DNA of 64,000 nt, taken from contig NZ_MJIE01000001.1 of the NCBI RefSeq assembly GCF_001940235.1, positions 1 through 64,000 on the forward strand. The letters run 5' to 3'. Positions 9,663-20,533 of the stretch are shown here, piece after piece (within the stretch, counting starts at the first letter, position 1; every line of letters starts with the position of its first letter). Both the position numbers and the translations under genes were made by a program. Below the pieces are notes generated by a model. That model saw only the letters and a list, made by a program, of their open reading frames with translations. It searched no databases and was not told the DNA's origin. Source of the stretch: Hornefia porci. Its GTDB lineage: Bacteria; Bacillota; Clostridia; Peptostreptococcales; Anaerovoracaceae.

Positions 9663-10162
9663 TCTGCGTTTTCCTCCGTTCTGTTTCTGATGCTGTTCAT
9701 CAGGCCGCCCGCCCGGATGATGTTCTGAATGAATGCGGGGAAGGGCAGCGCCTGGTATGTCTCGTTCTTTGTGATATTGGTAATGACGCCGGTATCGAAA
9801 TCCACGGAGACCTCATCTCCCGCCCGGATTTTTTCGCTTGCCTCCGGACATTCCAGAATCGGAAGGCCGATATTGATGGCGTTGCGGTAGAAGATGCGGG
9901 CGAAGGTAGAGGCGATGACGCAGCTGATGCCGCTTGCCTTGATGGCGATGGGGGCGTGCTCCCGGGAGGAGCCGCAACCGAAGTTCTCGCCGGCCACCAT
10001 GATGTCGCCGGCGTGTACTTTGTGCACAAAATCCCGGTCGATGTCTTCCATGCAGTGGCTCGCCAGTTCCTTGTCGTTCTGCGTGTTCAGGTAGCGGGCG
10101 GGGATGATCACGTCGGTATCGACGTTATCTCCGTACCGATGAACGAATCCTTTGGCTTCCAT
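9659..10162 (-). CDS. leuD: 3-isopropylmalate dehydratase small subunit
   Basis: LeuD is the swivelling domain that completes the isopropylmalate isomerase active site with LeuC. The 167-residue protein has the short form seen in archaea and Firmicutes, with the signatures [15 protein letters not shown] and [17 protein letters not shown]. It lies 2 bases after the leuC stop and overlaps leuB by 4 bases. An upstream GGAG-type ribosome site is visible near 10172. Confidence 0.95.
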   Translation of the reverse strand: MEAKGFVHRYGDNVDTDVIIPARYLNTQNDKELASHCMEDIDRDFVHKVHAGDIMVAGENFGCGSSREHAPIAIKASGISCVIASTFARIFYRNAINIGLPILECPEASEKIRAGDEVSVDFDTGVITNITKNETYQALPFPAFIQNIIRAGGLMNSIRNRTEENAE

Positions 10163-10164
10163 TT

Positions 10165-11427
10165 CTATCTGCTCCTTTCCGGTCCGCTGATTTTTCCTGC
10201 GACAGCGGACGCTGCGGCAACGGCCGGGCTGGCGAGGTAAACCTCGGAGGTGGTGTCTCCCATGCGGCCGACAAAGTTACGGTTGGTCGTCGCGACGCAT
10301 CGTTCGCCGGCAGCCAGAATCCCCATGTGACCGCCCAGGCATGGTCCGCAGGTCGGCGTTGAGACGATGCAGCCCGCGTCAAGGAAAATGTCGATATATC
10401 CGGCGCGGATGCTGTCCTTATAGACCTGCTGGGTAGCCGGGATGATGATGGCCCGGACGCCCTTCGCCACATGCTTCCCTTTCAGAATTTCAGCGGCCGC
10501 CTTCATGTCCGACAGCCTCCCGTTGGTGCAGGAGCCGATGACGACCTGATCGATGGGGATGTCTCCGACTTCATCGATGGTACGGGTGTTCTCCGGCAGG
10601 TGGGGGAAGGAGACGGTGGGACGGATCTGAGACAGGTCGATTTCAAAGCTCTGCTCGTATTCCGCATCAGCGTCGGCTTCATATACGGTGTAGGGACGGC
10701 TGACCCGACCCTTCATATATTCCTTTGTAATGTCGTCCACCGGGAAGATGCCGTTTTTTCCGCCGGCCTCGATGGCCATGTTGCAGATGCACAGGCGGTC
10801 CTCCATAGAGAGGGAGGCGACTCCCGGACCGGTGAATTCCATAGATTTATACAGGGCGCCGTCTACGCCGATCAGTCCGATGATGTGCAGGATGACGTCC
10901 TTGCCGCTGACATATTCGGAGAGGCGGCCGGTCAGGTTGAACCGGATCGCCGGCGGAACCTTGAACCAGGCTTCGCCGGTGGCCATGCCCGCCGCCAGAT
11001 CGGTGGAGCCCACGCCTGTGGAGAACGCGCCCAGAGCGCCGTAGGTGCAGGTGTGGGAGTCTGCGCCGATGATGGCTTCTCCCGCGCAGACCAGTCCCTT
11101 CTCCGGGAGAAGGGCGTGCTCGATTCCCATCTCGCCTACGTCATAGAAATTCTCCAGGTCGAAGCGTCTGGCGAAGGTCCTGCATTTTTTACACTGCTCC
11201 GCGCTCTTGATGTCTTTGTTCGGGGTGAAGTGGTCCATGACGAGAGAAACTCTGCTCCTGTCGAAGACGCTGTCAAACCCTGCCTTATCGAACTCATTGA
11301 TGGATACCGGACCGGTGATGTCGTTTGCCAGCACCATGTCCAGCCGGGCGTTGATCAGCTGTCCCGCCGCCACATGATCCAGTCCCGCGTGAGCGGCGAG
11401 GATCTTCTGTGTCATTGTCATTCCCAT
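10165..11427 (-). CDS. leuC: 3-isopropylmalate dehydratase large subunit
   Basis: LeuC is the 4Fe-4S aconitase-family subunit that isomerises 2- to 3-isopropylmalate. The 420-residue protein has the cluster-binding cysteines in VIGSCTNGR and in [13 protein letters not shown], plus [20 protein letters not shown]. The length fits the short LeuC/HacA type that pairs with a separate small subunit. It follows leuA after about 100 bases and an AAAGGAA site precedes the ATG at 11427. Confidence 0.95.
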   Translation of the reverse strand: MGMTMTQKILAAHAGLDHVAAGQLINARLDMVLANDITGPVSINEFDKAGFDSVFDRSRVSLVMDHFTPNKDIKSAEQCKKCRTFARRFDLENFYDVGEMGIEHALLPEKGLVCAGEAIIGADSHTCTYGALGAFSTGVGSTDLAAGMATGEAWFKVPPAIRFNLTGRLSEYVSGKDVILHIIGLIGVDGALYKSMEFTGPGVASLSMEDRLCICNMAIEAGGKNGIFPVDDITKEYMKGRVSRPYTVYEADADAEYEQSFEIDLSQIRPTVSFPHLPENTRTIDEVGDIPIDQVVIGSCTNGRLSDMKAAAEILKGKHVAKGVRAIIIPATQQVYKDSIRAGYIDIFLDAGCIVSTPTCGPCLGGHMGILAAGERCVATTNRNFVGRMGDTTSEVYLASPAVAAASAVAGKISGPERSR

Positions 11428-11527
11428 ATTGAGTGATTCCTTTCTTCGTACTCGTATGTGCTCCGCGCGGGCCTTCGGAAACGGCCGCGTGCCGGAACAT
11501 ACAATTATTATTATATAATATTCCGTG

Positions 11528-13234
11528 CTATTTGACCATATGTTCTTTCTTATTCATGCGGTTCAGGGCGCTGACCAGCGCGTTGACCGCGGCCAGCGTG
11601 ATGTCATACTGTGTTCCTACGCCCCAGTATTCGTGACCGTCTTTGTCTGCAATGCAGATGTAAGCGGCGGCCTTGGAGCTGGAGTCGGTGCTGATGGCGT
11701 GCTCCGTATAGGTGATGAACCGGTAGTCGAAGTTGTACGGCGTCTTCTTCAGACCGTTGGCGACGGCGTCCAGACGACCGTTTCCTTCCGCATCGATGTT
11801 ATAGACTTCACCGTCGATGACCACCCGCATCCGGACTGCGACGGTGTTTTCCCCCTCTTCCTTTGTGGAGGAGAAATAGCTGAAGGTGGCGTCGGTGATG
11901 TCCAGGGGCGAGAAGAAGTTGACGTATTCCCGGGAGAAGATGTCGAAGATCTCGTCTGAGGACAGCTCCTCGTGTGTATGGTCGGAAATTCCCTTCATCA
12001 TATATCCGACCTCGGCGCGCATCGCCTTGGGGATATCGAAGCCGTGGTCACGGTTGATGATGTAGGCGACGCCGCCCTTGCCGGACTGGCTGTTGATGCG
12101 GATAACGTCGCCGTCATACTGGCGCCCCACATCGTGGGGATCAATGGGCAGGTAGGGAACCGTCCAGCGGCTCGGGTCGGTTTCCGCTCTCCATTTCATA
12201 CCCTTGGCGATCGCATCCTGGTGAGAGCCGGAGAAGGCTGCGAACACCAGGGAGCCGCAGTAGGGCCGGCGGGGATCGACCGTCATATCCGTGAATTTCT
12301 CGAACATCTCCACCGCTCTCGGCATATCGGAGAAATCCAGCCCGGGATCTACGCCGTGGGTGAACATGTTCATGGCCAGCGTGACGATGTCCACGTTTCC
12401 GGTGCGTTCTCCGTTGCCGAACAGGGTGCCTTCAATGCGGTCGCCGCCTGCGAGCAGCCCCAGCTCTGCGTCCGCCACGCCGGTTCCCCGGTCGTTGTGG
12501 GGATGCAGGGACAGAACCACACTGTCACGGCTGTGCAGATTTTTGCTCATGTATTCCACCTGGTTGGCGAACACATGGGGCATGGACATTTCCACGGTCG
12601 CCGGCAGGTTAATGATGACCTTATGCTCAGGCGTCGGCTTCCATATATCGATGACGGCGTTGCAGATCTCCAGAGCGAATTCCGGTTCTGTACCTGTGAA
12701 GCTCTCGGGGGAGTATTCAAATTCAAAATCGGTGTCCGTGTATCTGGCGGCGATCTCGTTCATCAGCTCCGCGCCGTCGGTGGCGATTTTTATGATTTCT
12801 TCCTTATCCTTGCGGAATACCTGCTGCCTCTGGGCAAAGGAGGTGGAGTTGTAGAGATGAACCACGGCGTGCTTCGCTCCGATCAGAGATTCAAAGGTCT
12901 TTTCGATAATATGGCGCCGTGACTGCGTCAGTACCTGTACGGTCACGTCGTCCGGAATCATATCCTGCTCGATCAGCGTCCGCAGAAATTCAAATTCCGT
13001 ATCCGACGCTGCGGGGAAACCCACCTCGATTTCCTTGAACCCTATTTCGCAGAGATAGGTGAAGAATTCCAGCTTCTGCTCCAGGTTCATCGGAACGATC
13101 AGAGCCTGGTTGCCGTCGCGGAGATCCACGCTGCACCATCTGGGAGCCTTCTCGATGTGATCCTTCTTCACCCAGTCGTAGTCATTGACCGGCGGGGCGA
13201 AATAACCGATTCTGTACTTGTCGTAGTTTTTCAT
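11528..13234 (-). CDS. leuA: 2-isopropylmalate synthase
   Basis: LeuA condenses acetyl-CoA with 2-oxoisovalerate, the first committed step of leucine synthesis. The protein is 569 residues from the ATG at 13234, which follows AGGAGG; the longer open frame upstream reads back into the T-box leader and is not used. The catalytic TIM barrel shows [10 protein letters not shown], the metal-binding HPHNDRGTG and [10 protein letters not shown]-terminal dimer/leucine-sensing domain follows. Control is expected from the T-box leader in addition to any feedback by leucine. Confidence 0.94.
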   Translation of the reverse strand: MKNYDKYRIGYFAPPVNDYDWVKKDHIEKAPRWCSVDLRDGNQALIVPMNLEQKLEFFTYLCEIGFKEIEVGFPAASDTEFEFLRTLIEQDMIPDDVTVQVLTQSRRHIIEKTFESLIGAKHAVVHLYNSTSFAQRQQVFRKDKEEIIKIATDGAELMNEIAARYTDTDFEFEYSPESFTGTEPEFALEICNAVIDIWKPTPEHKVIINLPATVEMSMPHVFANQVEYMSKNLHSRDSVVLSLHPHNDRGTGVADAELGLLAGGDRIEGTLFGNGERTGNVDIVTLAMNMFTHGVDPGLDFSDMPRAVEMFEKFTDMTVDPRRPYCGSLVFAAFSGSHQDAIAKGMKWRAETDPSRWTVPYLPIDPHDVGRQYDGDVIRINSQSGKGGVAYIINRDHGFDIPKAMRAEVGYMMKGISDHTHEELSSDEIFDIFSREYVNFFSPLDITDATFSYFSSTKEEGENTVAVRMRVVIDGEVYNIDAEGNGRLDAVANGLKKTPYNFDYRFITYTEHAISTDSSSKAAAYICIADKDGHEYWGVGTQYDITLAAVNALVSALNRMNKKEHMVK

Positions 13235-13504
13235 TTCAAAATCCTCCTGAATACGAATAATCGCCTCTTTGCGATTATCCATCTGATCTAACCGTAAAGA
13301 GACGAAAACGTTCATTATAATAAAGTTTCCGCGGTACCACTCTTTTTGACTGCTGCGTCCATCAACGCACAGCCCGCTCGTCTGGCATGCTCGGGGGTGA
13401 GACGCCGGCGTGTTTCTGCAGCATTTCACCGTACTGCTGCTCTCTGTGAGAAACCTGGAACCGGTTTATTCCCGTCTTGGCAAAACTTGTTTACATTTGG
13501 TTGT
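13235..13504 (-). promoter_or_regulatory. T-box leader of the leu operon
   Basis: On the minus strand the conserved T-box GAGTGGTACCGCGG lies at 13342-13329. AAAGAG just before it can pair with CTCTTT at about 13284-13279 as the antiterminator. The same CGTCTCTTT can instead pair with AAAGAGGCG (about 13269-13261), giving the mutually exclusive hairpin just before the leuA ribosome site. A leucine-specific T-box is expected from context. A CTC triplet in GGCGTCTCACC could be the specifier, but I could not fold Stem I well enough to be sure. The T-run after the hairpin is weak, so control might be partly translational. Confidence 0.8.
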
Positions 13505-13510
13505 AACAAT

Positions 13511-13539
13511 AATATAATGTATACCAAACTGTTTGTCAA
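13511..13539 (-). promoter_or_regulatory. Predicted promoter of the leu operon
   Basis: On the minus strand TTGACA (13539-13534) and TATATT (13516-13511) are separated by 17 bases. Transcription would begin near 13504 and enter the T-box leader. It is divergent from, and about 75 bases away from, the ilvB promoter. Confidence 0.75.
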
Positions 13540-13611
13540 CAGCGAATCGGTAAAAATTGTGTATGAAATTAGAAAATGAAATATTTTTTTGTGTTTGGTT
13601 ACAAAAAGTGG

Positions 13612-13639
13612 TTGACATTTGTTAGCGATGCTCTATAAT
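13612..13639 (+). promoter_or_regulatory. Predicted promoter of the ilv operon
   Basis: Perfect consensus hexamers TTGACA (13612-13617) and TATAAT (13634-13639) with a 16-base spacer. The predicted start near 13646 leaves a leader under 50 bases, too short for a T-box. The ilv genes therefore appear not to share the leaf-specific attenuation seen on the leu side. Confidence 0.8.
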
Positions 13640-13692
13640 AGAGTTGCGCCTCAAGGAAAGGCGGAATTTAAGGAATAATCAGGAGAGGTAGT

Positions 13693-15354
13693 ATGAAACT
13701 GACAGGGGCACAGATCGTAGCGGAGGTACTGCTGGATCACGGGGTCGATACCGTTTTCGGATACCCGGGAGGAGCGGCTCTGAATATCTACGATGAACTG
13801 TATAAATACAGCGACCGCATCAGACACGTGATGACTGCGCACGAGCAGGGCGCTTCCCACGCGGCGGACGGGTATGCCAGAGCGACGGGCAGAACGGGCG
13901 TGGTTTTCTCCACCAGCGGTCCCGGCGCGACGAATCTGGTGACCGGCATCGCCACTGCGTACATGGACAGCATTCCGATGGTGGCGATCACATCGAACGT
14001 GGACAACAGTCTGATCGGCCGCGACGCTTTTCAGGAGATTTATATCGCGGGAATCACCATTCCGATTACGAAGATGAATTATTTCGTGAACGACGTGGAT
14101 GATCTGGAGATGACTCTCCGCAACGCGTTCCGTATCGCGAACAGCGGAAGAAAAGGGCCGGTGCTGGTAGACATCACCAAGGATGTGACGGCTGCAAAAA
14201 CGGAGTTTACCAATAAGCCGCCGCTGCCTCTGGATCCGAAGCCCTCTCCTACAAAGGAAGAACTGGCGGAGGCGGTCCGGCTGATTAACAACGCAGAGAA
14301 GCCGGTAGCGTACATCGGGGGAGGCTGTATTTCCTCCAACGCCTGTGAGGCGGTGAATGAGCTGATTTCCAGAGCGGACATTCCCGCGGTGCATACGCTG
14401 ATGGCGTCCGGAATCGTCAGCTACGACAACGAACTCAATCTGGGCCTTGTGGGAATGCACGGCACGGTAGCCGCGAACCGGGCCATTGATCAGGCCGATC
14501 TGATTATCGCGCTCGGCGCGCGGTTCAGCGACCGGGTGGCTCTGAACACTAAGAAATGGGGAAGAAGAGCGCGGATTCTGCAGATTGATATCGACGCCAG
14601 CGAAATTAACAAAAATGTTCATATTGATAAGTGCTGTGTCGGCGATGTGAAGGAGGTCCTCGAACGGATGCTGGAATATGTGGACAGGGCGCAGCATTAC
14701 GAATGGCATGAGCGTGTCTGCGGATGGCGGACCAAGGAGCGTGTCAGGAGAACGCTGAATCACGGGATGGATCCGAAGGAGATTCTGGAGACCATCAGCA
14801 CCATGTGTGACGACGACACCATTTATGTGACTGATGTCGGTCAGCATCAGATGTGGGCGGCGCAGTATCTGAAGTTCCGCAAACCGAAAAAGTTCCTGAC
14901 CAGCGGGGGTCTGGGAACGATGGGCTTCGGCTACGGCGCGGCGATCGGCGCGCAGATGGGACAGCCGGACTGCCGGGTGGTGCACATCACCGGCGACGGT
15001 TCGTTCCACATGAACATGAACGAGGCCTGCACGGCGGTCAGCGAGAATCTGCCTGTGATCACGGTAATCTTCAACAACAGCGTGCTGGGCATGGTTTACC
15101 AGTGGCAGACGATTTTCTACGGCGGACGTTACTCCAGTACGGTGCCGCACCGAAAGACGGATTACGTCAAGGTGGCGGAGGGCTTCGGCGCTCACGGCTA
15201 TCGGGCAGAGAACATCGAACAGCTGAAGGCGGCCATGGCGGATGCGATGAAGCAGGACGGACCATCCTGGATCGAGTGTGTGATCGAGCCGGAGGAACGG
15301 GTGCTTCCCATGATTCCGGGCGGCAAGACTGTGGAAGATATCATCGTGGAATAG
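13693..15354 (+). CDS. ilvB: Acetolactate synthase large subunit
   Basis: IlvB is the thiamine-diphosphate enzyme that makes acetolactate or acetohydroxybutyrate for valine, leucine and isoleucine. The 553-residue protein shows VFGYPGGAALNIYDEL, the catalytic Glu in MTAHEQGASHAADGYA, and the TPP-binding ITGDGSFHMN with a following NNS near residues 432-460. AGGAGAGG precedes the ATG at 13693. It is the first gene of ilvB-ilvN-ilvC-ilvD. Confidence 0.95.
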   Translation: MKLTGAQIVAEVLLDHGVDTVFGYPGGAALNIYDELYKYSDRIRHVMTAHEQGASHAADGYARATGRTGVVFSTSGPGATNLVTGIATAYMDSIPMVAITSNVDNSLIGRDAFQEIYIAGITIPITKMNYFVNDVDDLEMTLRNAFRIANSGRKGPVLVDITKDVTAAKTEFTNKPPLPLDPKPSPTKEELAEAVRLINNAEKPVAYIGGGCISSNACEAVNELISRADIPAVHTLMASGIVSYDNELNLGLVGMHGTVAANRAIDQADLIIALGARFSDRVALNTKKWGRRARILQIDIDASEINKNVHIDKCCVGDVKEVLERMLEYVDRAQHYEWHERVCGWRTKERVRRTLNHGMDPKEILETISTMCDDDTIYVTDVGQHQMWAAQYLKFRKPKKFLTSGGLGTMGFGYGAAIGAQMGQPDCRVVHITGDGSFHMNMNEACTAVSENLPVITVIFNNSVLGMVYQWQTIFYGGRYSSTVPHRKTDYVKVAEGFGAHGYRAENIEQLKAAMADAMKQDGPSWIECVIEPEERVLPMIPGGKTVEDIIVE

Positions 15355-15366
15355 GAGGACGCGGAG

Positions 15367-15879
15367 ATGGCAAAGGAAATGAAAAAGAAAATCGTCAGCG
15401 TTCTCGTGGATAATCTGCCGAATGTCATGACGAGAGTCGCCAGCGTTCTGGGAAGACGCGGCTTTAATATCGATACGATTACGGTATCCTCCACGGGGAA
15501 TCCGGACATCACGCGGATTACCATGGTGTTCAACGTGGAAGAGGAGGTCGCAGATCAGATTGTCGCGCAGATTGCCAAGATGGAAGTGGTGAAGTCGGTG
15601 TCTGTGCTGAACCGGGAGAAAACCCTGTACCGCGAGCTCCTTCTGGTCAAGGTGAACGCGATGCCGGATCAGCGGGATTCGATTAAGAATATCGTCGAGG
15701 TTTACCGCGGCAGCATCATCAATCTGACCACCACATCGCTGGTTATCGAGGTCACGGGGTCGCCGGAAAAACTGGACGGCTTCATGGATCTGATGGACGA
15801 GTTCGATGTCGTGGACTTCTGCAGAAGCGGCGTGACCGCCGTGGAGCGGAATCTGCAGACCGACCACGGTCTGGAATAG
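15367..15879 (+). CDS. ilvN: Acetolactate synthase regulatory (small) subunit
   Basis: The 170-residue ACT-domain subunit activates IlvB and usually gives valine feedback inhibition. The N-terminal ACT domain is visible as SVLVDNLPNVMTRVASVLGR followed by GFNIDTITVSST. A second regulatory domain starts near residue 80 (ELLLVKVNA). It starts 12 bases after ilvB with a GGAGG ribosome site spanning the gap. Named ilvN here; the same family is often called ilvH. Confidence 0.94.
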   Translation: MAKEMKKKIVSVLVDNLPNVMTRVASVLGRRGFNIDTITVSSTGNPDITRITMVFNVEEEVADQIVAQIAKMEVVKSVSVLNREKTLYRELLLVKVNAMPDQRDSIKNIVEVYRGSIINLTTTSLVIEVTGSPEKLDGFMDLMDEFDVVDFCRSGVTAVERNLQTDHGLE

Positions 15880-15922
15880 GCGGAGCCGCCGGATTACAAT
15901 TTGTATAAAAAATATATCTTAA

Positions 15923-16939
<1,017 letters not shown>

Positions 16940-17065
16940 CGGAGAGCGCCGCGGCGTCGTGCCGCCGTGCGGACCGCGGCCTGCAAGGGGCAGCGGCAAT
17001 GCGGGCGGCAGTGAAAGCAGTAAAGCAGTATAGAAAACAGAAATGAGAAACTGAGAGGTTATATT

Positions 17066-18733
17066 ATGACTAGAAGAAGTGATAATGTAACCAAAGGCGT
17101 AGAAAGGGCTCCCATGCGAAGCCTTTTTTACGCTATGGGTTACACAAAGGAAGAGCTGGAGAGACCGCTGATCGGTGTCGTCTCGGCTCACAGTGAAATT
17201 GTTCCGGGGCATATGCACCTGGACAAAATAACAGAGGCTGTGAAGGCCGGCGTGCGCATGGCCGGCGGCACGCCCATCATGGTTCCGGCAATCGGAGTCT
17301 GTGACGGGATTGCTATGGGCCATGTGGGAATGAAGTATTCCCTGGCAAGCCGTGAACTTATCGCAGATAGTGTCGAAACGATGGCGAACGCCCATCAGTT
17401 CGACGGGCTGGTGCTGGTGCCCAATTGTGACAAAATCGTTCCGGGAATGGTCATGGGGGCCGTCCGGATCGACATCCCCGCTGTCGTCTGTTCAGGCGGT
17501 CCGATGATGAGCGGCCTGGTAGGCGGCGTGGAAACTTCGTTATCTAAAATGTTTGAAGCAGTTGGAGCACGCAAGGCCGGCATCATTGACGATGCAGGAC
17601 TGACCGAGTTCGAGCAGAATGTCTGCCCGGGCTGCGGGTCCTGCAGCGGCATGTACACCGCAAACAGCATGAACTGTCTCTGCGAGGCGGTCGGGCTGGC
17701 GCTTCCGGGGAACGGAACGATTCCCGCGGTGCACAGCGGACGTATCATGCTGGCGAAGCATGCCGGCATGGCGATTATGAATCTGGTGGAGAAGAATATT
17801 ACTGCCCGCCAGATCGTCAACGAGAAATCTCTGAGGAACGCTCTCGCCTGCGACATGGCTCTGGGCTGTTCCAGCAATACGGTTCTCCACCTGCTGGCGA
17901 TCGCCAATGAGGCGGGAGTCGAGCTCAGCATGGAGGTTTTCAATGAGATGAGCGGAAAGGTGCCGAATCTCTGCCATCTGGCGCCGGCAGGCCCGACGCA
18001 TATGCATGATCTGAATCAGGCGGGGGGCGTGCAGGCGGTACTCGCAGAGCTGAACAAGAAGAACCTGATTGAAACGGATCTCCTTACGGCAAACGGTCAT
18101 ACCGTGGCAGAGAATATCAGGAACGCCTGTATCAGGACAGACGCGATTCGGCCGATTGACAACCCCTATTCGGAAACCGGCGGTATCGCAGTGATGTGGG
18201 GAAATATCGCTCAGGAGGGCAGCGTCGTCAAGAGAAGCGCCGTCGCTCCGGAAATGCTGGTGCATGAGGGTCCTGCGCGAGTCTACGACTGTGAGGAGGA
18301 TGCGATTAAGGACATCTACGAAGGAAAGATCGTGGACGGCGATGTGGTCGTCATCCGCTACGAGGGACCGAAGGGCGGCCCGGGTATGCGGGAAATGCTG
18401 AATCCCACCAGCGCGCTTGCCGGTATGAAGCTGGACAAGACGGTGGCGCTGATCACGGATGGGCGCTTCAGCGGAGCGAGCCGCGGAGCTTCTATCGGAC
18501 ATGTCTGCCCGGAGGCGGCAGCCGGCGGAAACATCGGTCTGCTCCGGGAAGGCGACATCATTGAGATCGACATTCCCAACGGAAAGCTGAACGCCCGCGT
18601 CAGCGACGAGGAATTCGCCGCCCGCAGAGCGGAGTATACGCCGCGGGAGCCGAATATCCGGCACGGATGGCTCTATCGCTATTCCAGGATGGTTGGACCG
18701 AGCTGCAAGGGCGCGGTGATGATGGAGGACTAA
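17066..18733 (+). CDS. ilvD: Dihydroxy-acid dehydratase
   Basis: IlvD dehydrates dihydroxy acids to the 2-oxo acids of the branched-chain pathway using an Fe-S cluster. The 555-residue protein has the cluster region [19 protein letters not shown], an NCDKIVPGM block and the C-terminal [20 protein letters not shown], all family signatures. The 126-base space before it is GC-rich and inverted-repeat rich but has no clear terminator. The downstream amidohydrolase start lies 4 bases after its stop. Confidence 0.95.
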   Translation: MTRRSDNVTKGVERAPMRSLFYAMGYTKEELERPLIGVVSAHSEIVPGHMHLDKITEAVKAGVRMAGGTPIMVPAIGVCDGIAMGHVGMKYSLASRELIADSVETMANAHQFDGLVLVPNCDKIVPGMVMGAVRIDIPAVVCSGGPMMSGLVGGVETSLSKMFEAVGARKAGIIDDAGLTEFEQNVCPGCGSCSGMYTANSMNCLCEAVGLALPGNGTIPAVHSGRIMLAKHAGMAIMNLVEKNITARQIVNEKSLRNALACDMALGCSSNTVLHLLAIANEAGVELSMEVFNEMSGKVPNLCHLAPAGPTHMHDLNQAGGVQAVLAELNKKNLIETDLLTANGHTVAENIRNACIRTDAIRPIDNPYSETGGIAVMWGNIAQEGSVVKRSAVAPEMLVHEGPARVYDCEEDAIKDIYEGKIVDGDVVVIRYEGPKGGPGMREMLNPTSALAGMKLDKTVALITDGRFSGASRGASIGHVCPEAAAGGNIGLLREGDIIEIDIPNGKLNARVSDEEFAARRAEYTPREPNIRHGWLYRYSRMVGPSCKGAVMMED

Positions 18734-18736
18734 ATC

Positions 18737-20365
18737 GTGAAAAGGGCATTTGTCAACGGAAAAATCTTCACCTCGGATGCTTCGAGGCCGGAGGCCCTGT
18801 ACGCAGAGGCGCTTCTCTGTGACGGAGGAAAGGTTTTGTTCGCGGGAGCGGAAAAGGATCTCCCCGCCGGGGAATATCCCCGGATCGACCTGGGCGGCCG
18901 GACCGTGATTCCGGGATTTGTGGACGCGCATATGCATCCGGTCATGCTGGCGGATTTCAGCAGGCAGATCGCCTGCCTTCCGCCGAAAGTCAATTCCATT
19001 CAGGAGCTGATTCAGGAAATCGCCCGGGTACGGTCGGAGAAGTCAGAGGGAGACTGGATCAAGGGCTGGGGATACGATGAGGGCAAATTTGCAGAGCATC
19101 GTTCGCCCAACCGTTACGATCTGGATAAGGGGTCGCCGGATCTTCCGGTGTTCCTGACCCGCAGCTGCGAGCATATCCGCTGTGTGAACAGCAGAGCGCT
19201 CGAACTCGCGGGAATCACCCGTGACACGCCTGACCCGCAGAGCGGAGAAATCGAACGGGACGAACACGGCGAACCCACCGGCGTGCTGAAGGAAAACGCC
19301 CGGGACCTGGTGCTTCCGTTCATGCCGCCGGAGACAAAGGAAAGTACGGTGGCGTCGCTGATCGATCTGGGAAATCTCCTGACCTCTCAGGGAATCGTCG
19401 CCGTCACGGACATGGGAAATCTCCACGAGGGCGGTAATTACGAATTCTACGAGGAGGCAGTGAAGCGGGGGTTCCGTCAGAGAGTCGCACTCTATTATAT
19501 GTGGGACTATTTTATGGACGATCCTTCGTTCGACATTACGCCGGAGCTGATGGACCGGAACCGGCAGATCCGTATCGCCGGTCTGAAATTAATCGGTGAC
19601 GGGAGCATCAGCGGAAAGACCGCATGGCTTTCGGAGCCTTACCTGGGAACGGAGGAATGCGGCTTCCCGGTCTATTCGGACGATAGCATGGAACGGGCGC
19701 TGGACTTCTGTAAAAGGACGGGCTGTCAGCTTTCTGTCCACGCCATGGGCGGCCGGGCCATCGACCGGGTGATCGACAGGGTCTACCCGGAGAAGGACTG
19801 GACTGACGGAAAGGCGCCCTGCCTGAGGGTGGAGCATCTGACTGAGCCGTCGGACAGGGCTGTCGCCAGGGCTGCGGAGCGCGGCTTCGGCTTTGCCAGT
19901 CAGCCCATCTTCGAGCACTGTGAAATCGAGACCTATAAGAACAATATGGATCCGGAGAGGCTCAGACACATCTATCCGCATCGGACGATGCTGGACCGCG
20001 GCGTGAAGCTCTGTCTGTCCACGGACGCGCCCGCAACATCGTGGGCCGTGCCGTCTGACCCGTTTTCCAATCTGAAGTCGGCGGTGACGCGTTACGCCTG
20101 CGACGGGACGGATATCGGCCAGGATGAGCGGCTCGACATTGAAACTGCGATGATCCTGTACACAAAGGAATCAGCGGAGGTTTCCGGCTTCGCCGGTCTG
20201 GGCATGCTGAAGCCCGGATATGCGGCGGATTTCGCGGTGCTGTCGGACGATCTGTTTACCGTGGATCCGATGAAAATCGATGAGGTCTGCGTGGAAGAGA
20301 CCTATATCGGCGGGGAGCGGATTTACTGCAGGAAAGACCTCTGCAGCGGTAATCAGTGCAGGTAA
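18737..20365 (+). CDS. Amidohydrolase family protein (YtcJ-like)
   Basis: A 542-residue metal-dependent hydrolase of the amidohydrolase-3/YtcJ type; the substrate cannot be told from sequence. Visible metal-ligand blocks are GFVDAHMHPV near residue 57, LSVHAMGGRAIDRVID and CLSTDAPATSW, with KGWGYDEGKF typical of YtcJ proteins. The start is a GTG at 18737, four bases after ilvD, and its SD sequence GGAGG lies inside the last codons of ilvD, so translation is coupled. This makes it the last gene of the ilv operon, before the terminator at 20375. Confidence 0.82.
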   Translation: MKRAFVNGKIFTSDASRPEALYAEALLCDGGKVLFAGAEKDLPAGEYPRIDLGGRTVIPGFVDAHMHPVMLADFSRQIACLPPKVNSIQELIQEIARVRSEKSEGDWIKGWGYDEGKFAEHRSPNRYDLDKGSPDLPVFLTRSCEHIRCVNSRALELAGITRDTPDPQSGEIERDEHGEPTGVLKENARDLVLPFMPPETKESTVASLIDLGNLLTSQGIVAVTDMGNLHEGGNYEFYEEAVKRGFRQRVALYYMWDYFMDDPSFDITPELMDRNRQIRIAGLKLIGDGSISGKTAWLSEPYLGTEECGFPVYSDDSMERALDFCKRTGCQLSVHAMGGRAIDRVIDRVYPEKDWTDGKAPCLRVEHLTEPSDRAVARAAERGFGFASQPIFEHCEIETYKNNMDPERLRHIYPHRTMLDRGVKLCLSTDAPATSWAVPSDPFSNLKSAVTRYACDGTDIGQDERLDIETAMILYTKESAEVSGFAGLGMLKPGYAADFAVLSDDLFTVDPMKIDEVCVEETYIGGERIYCRKDLCSGNQCR

Positions 20366-20374
20366 CGGAATGAA

Positions 20375-20417
20375 CTCCTCAGGTCCCGGAGTCGGGGCCT
20401 GAGGAGTATTTCTGCTT
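20375..20417 (+). terminator. Terminator of the ilv operon
   Basis: CTCCTCAGG (20375-20383) pairs with CCTGAGGAG (20398-20406), and CCC/GGG extends the stem inside. A U-rich but interrupted tract (TATTTCTGCTTT) follows. It lies 10 bases after the amidohydrolase stop. Confidence 0.75.
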
Positions 20418-20533
20418 TCGGGGCGAGGCCGGAGAGCGGGTGAAGAACGGCCGGAGAGCGAATGAAGAACGGCCGGGGAACGGATGGCCGGCGTCGCAGA
20501 GTACTGCCTTACGGGCAGGCTTGTGGGAGAATT

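Noticed and set aside
13235..13429. A 65-residue N-terminal extension of LeuA
   Set aside because: It would be encoded by the T-box leader. LeuA homologues start at the [12 protein letters not shown] segment with its own AGGAGG.
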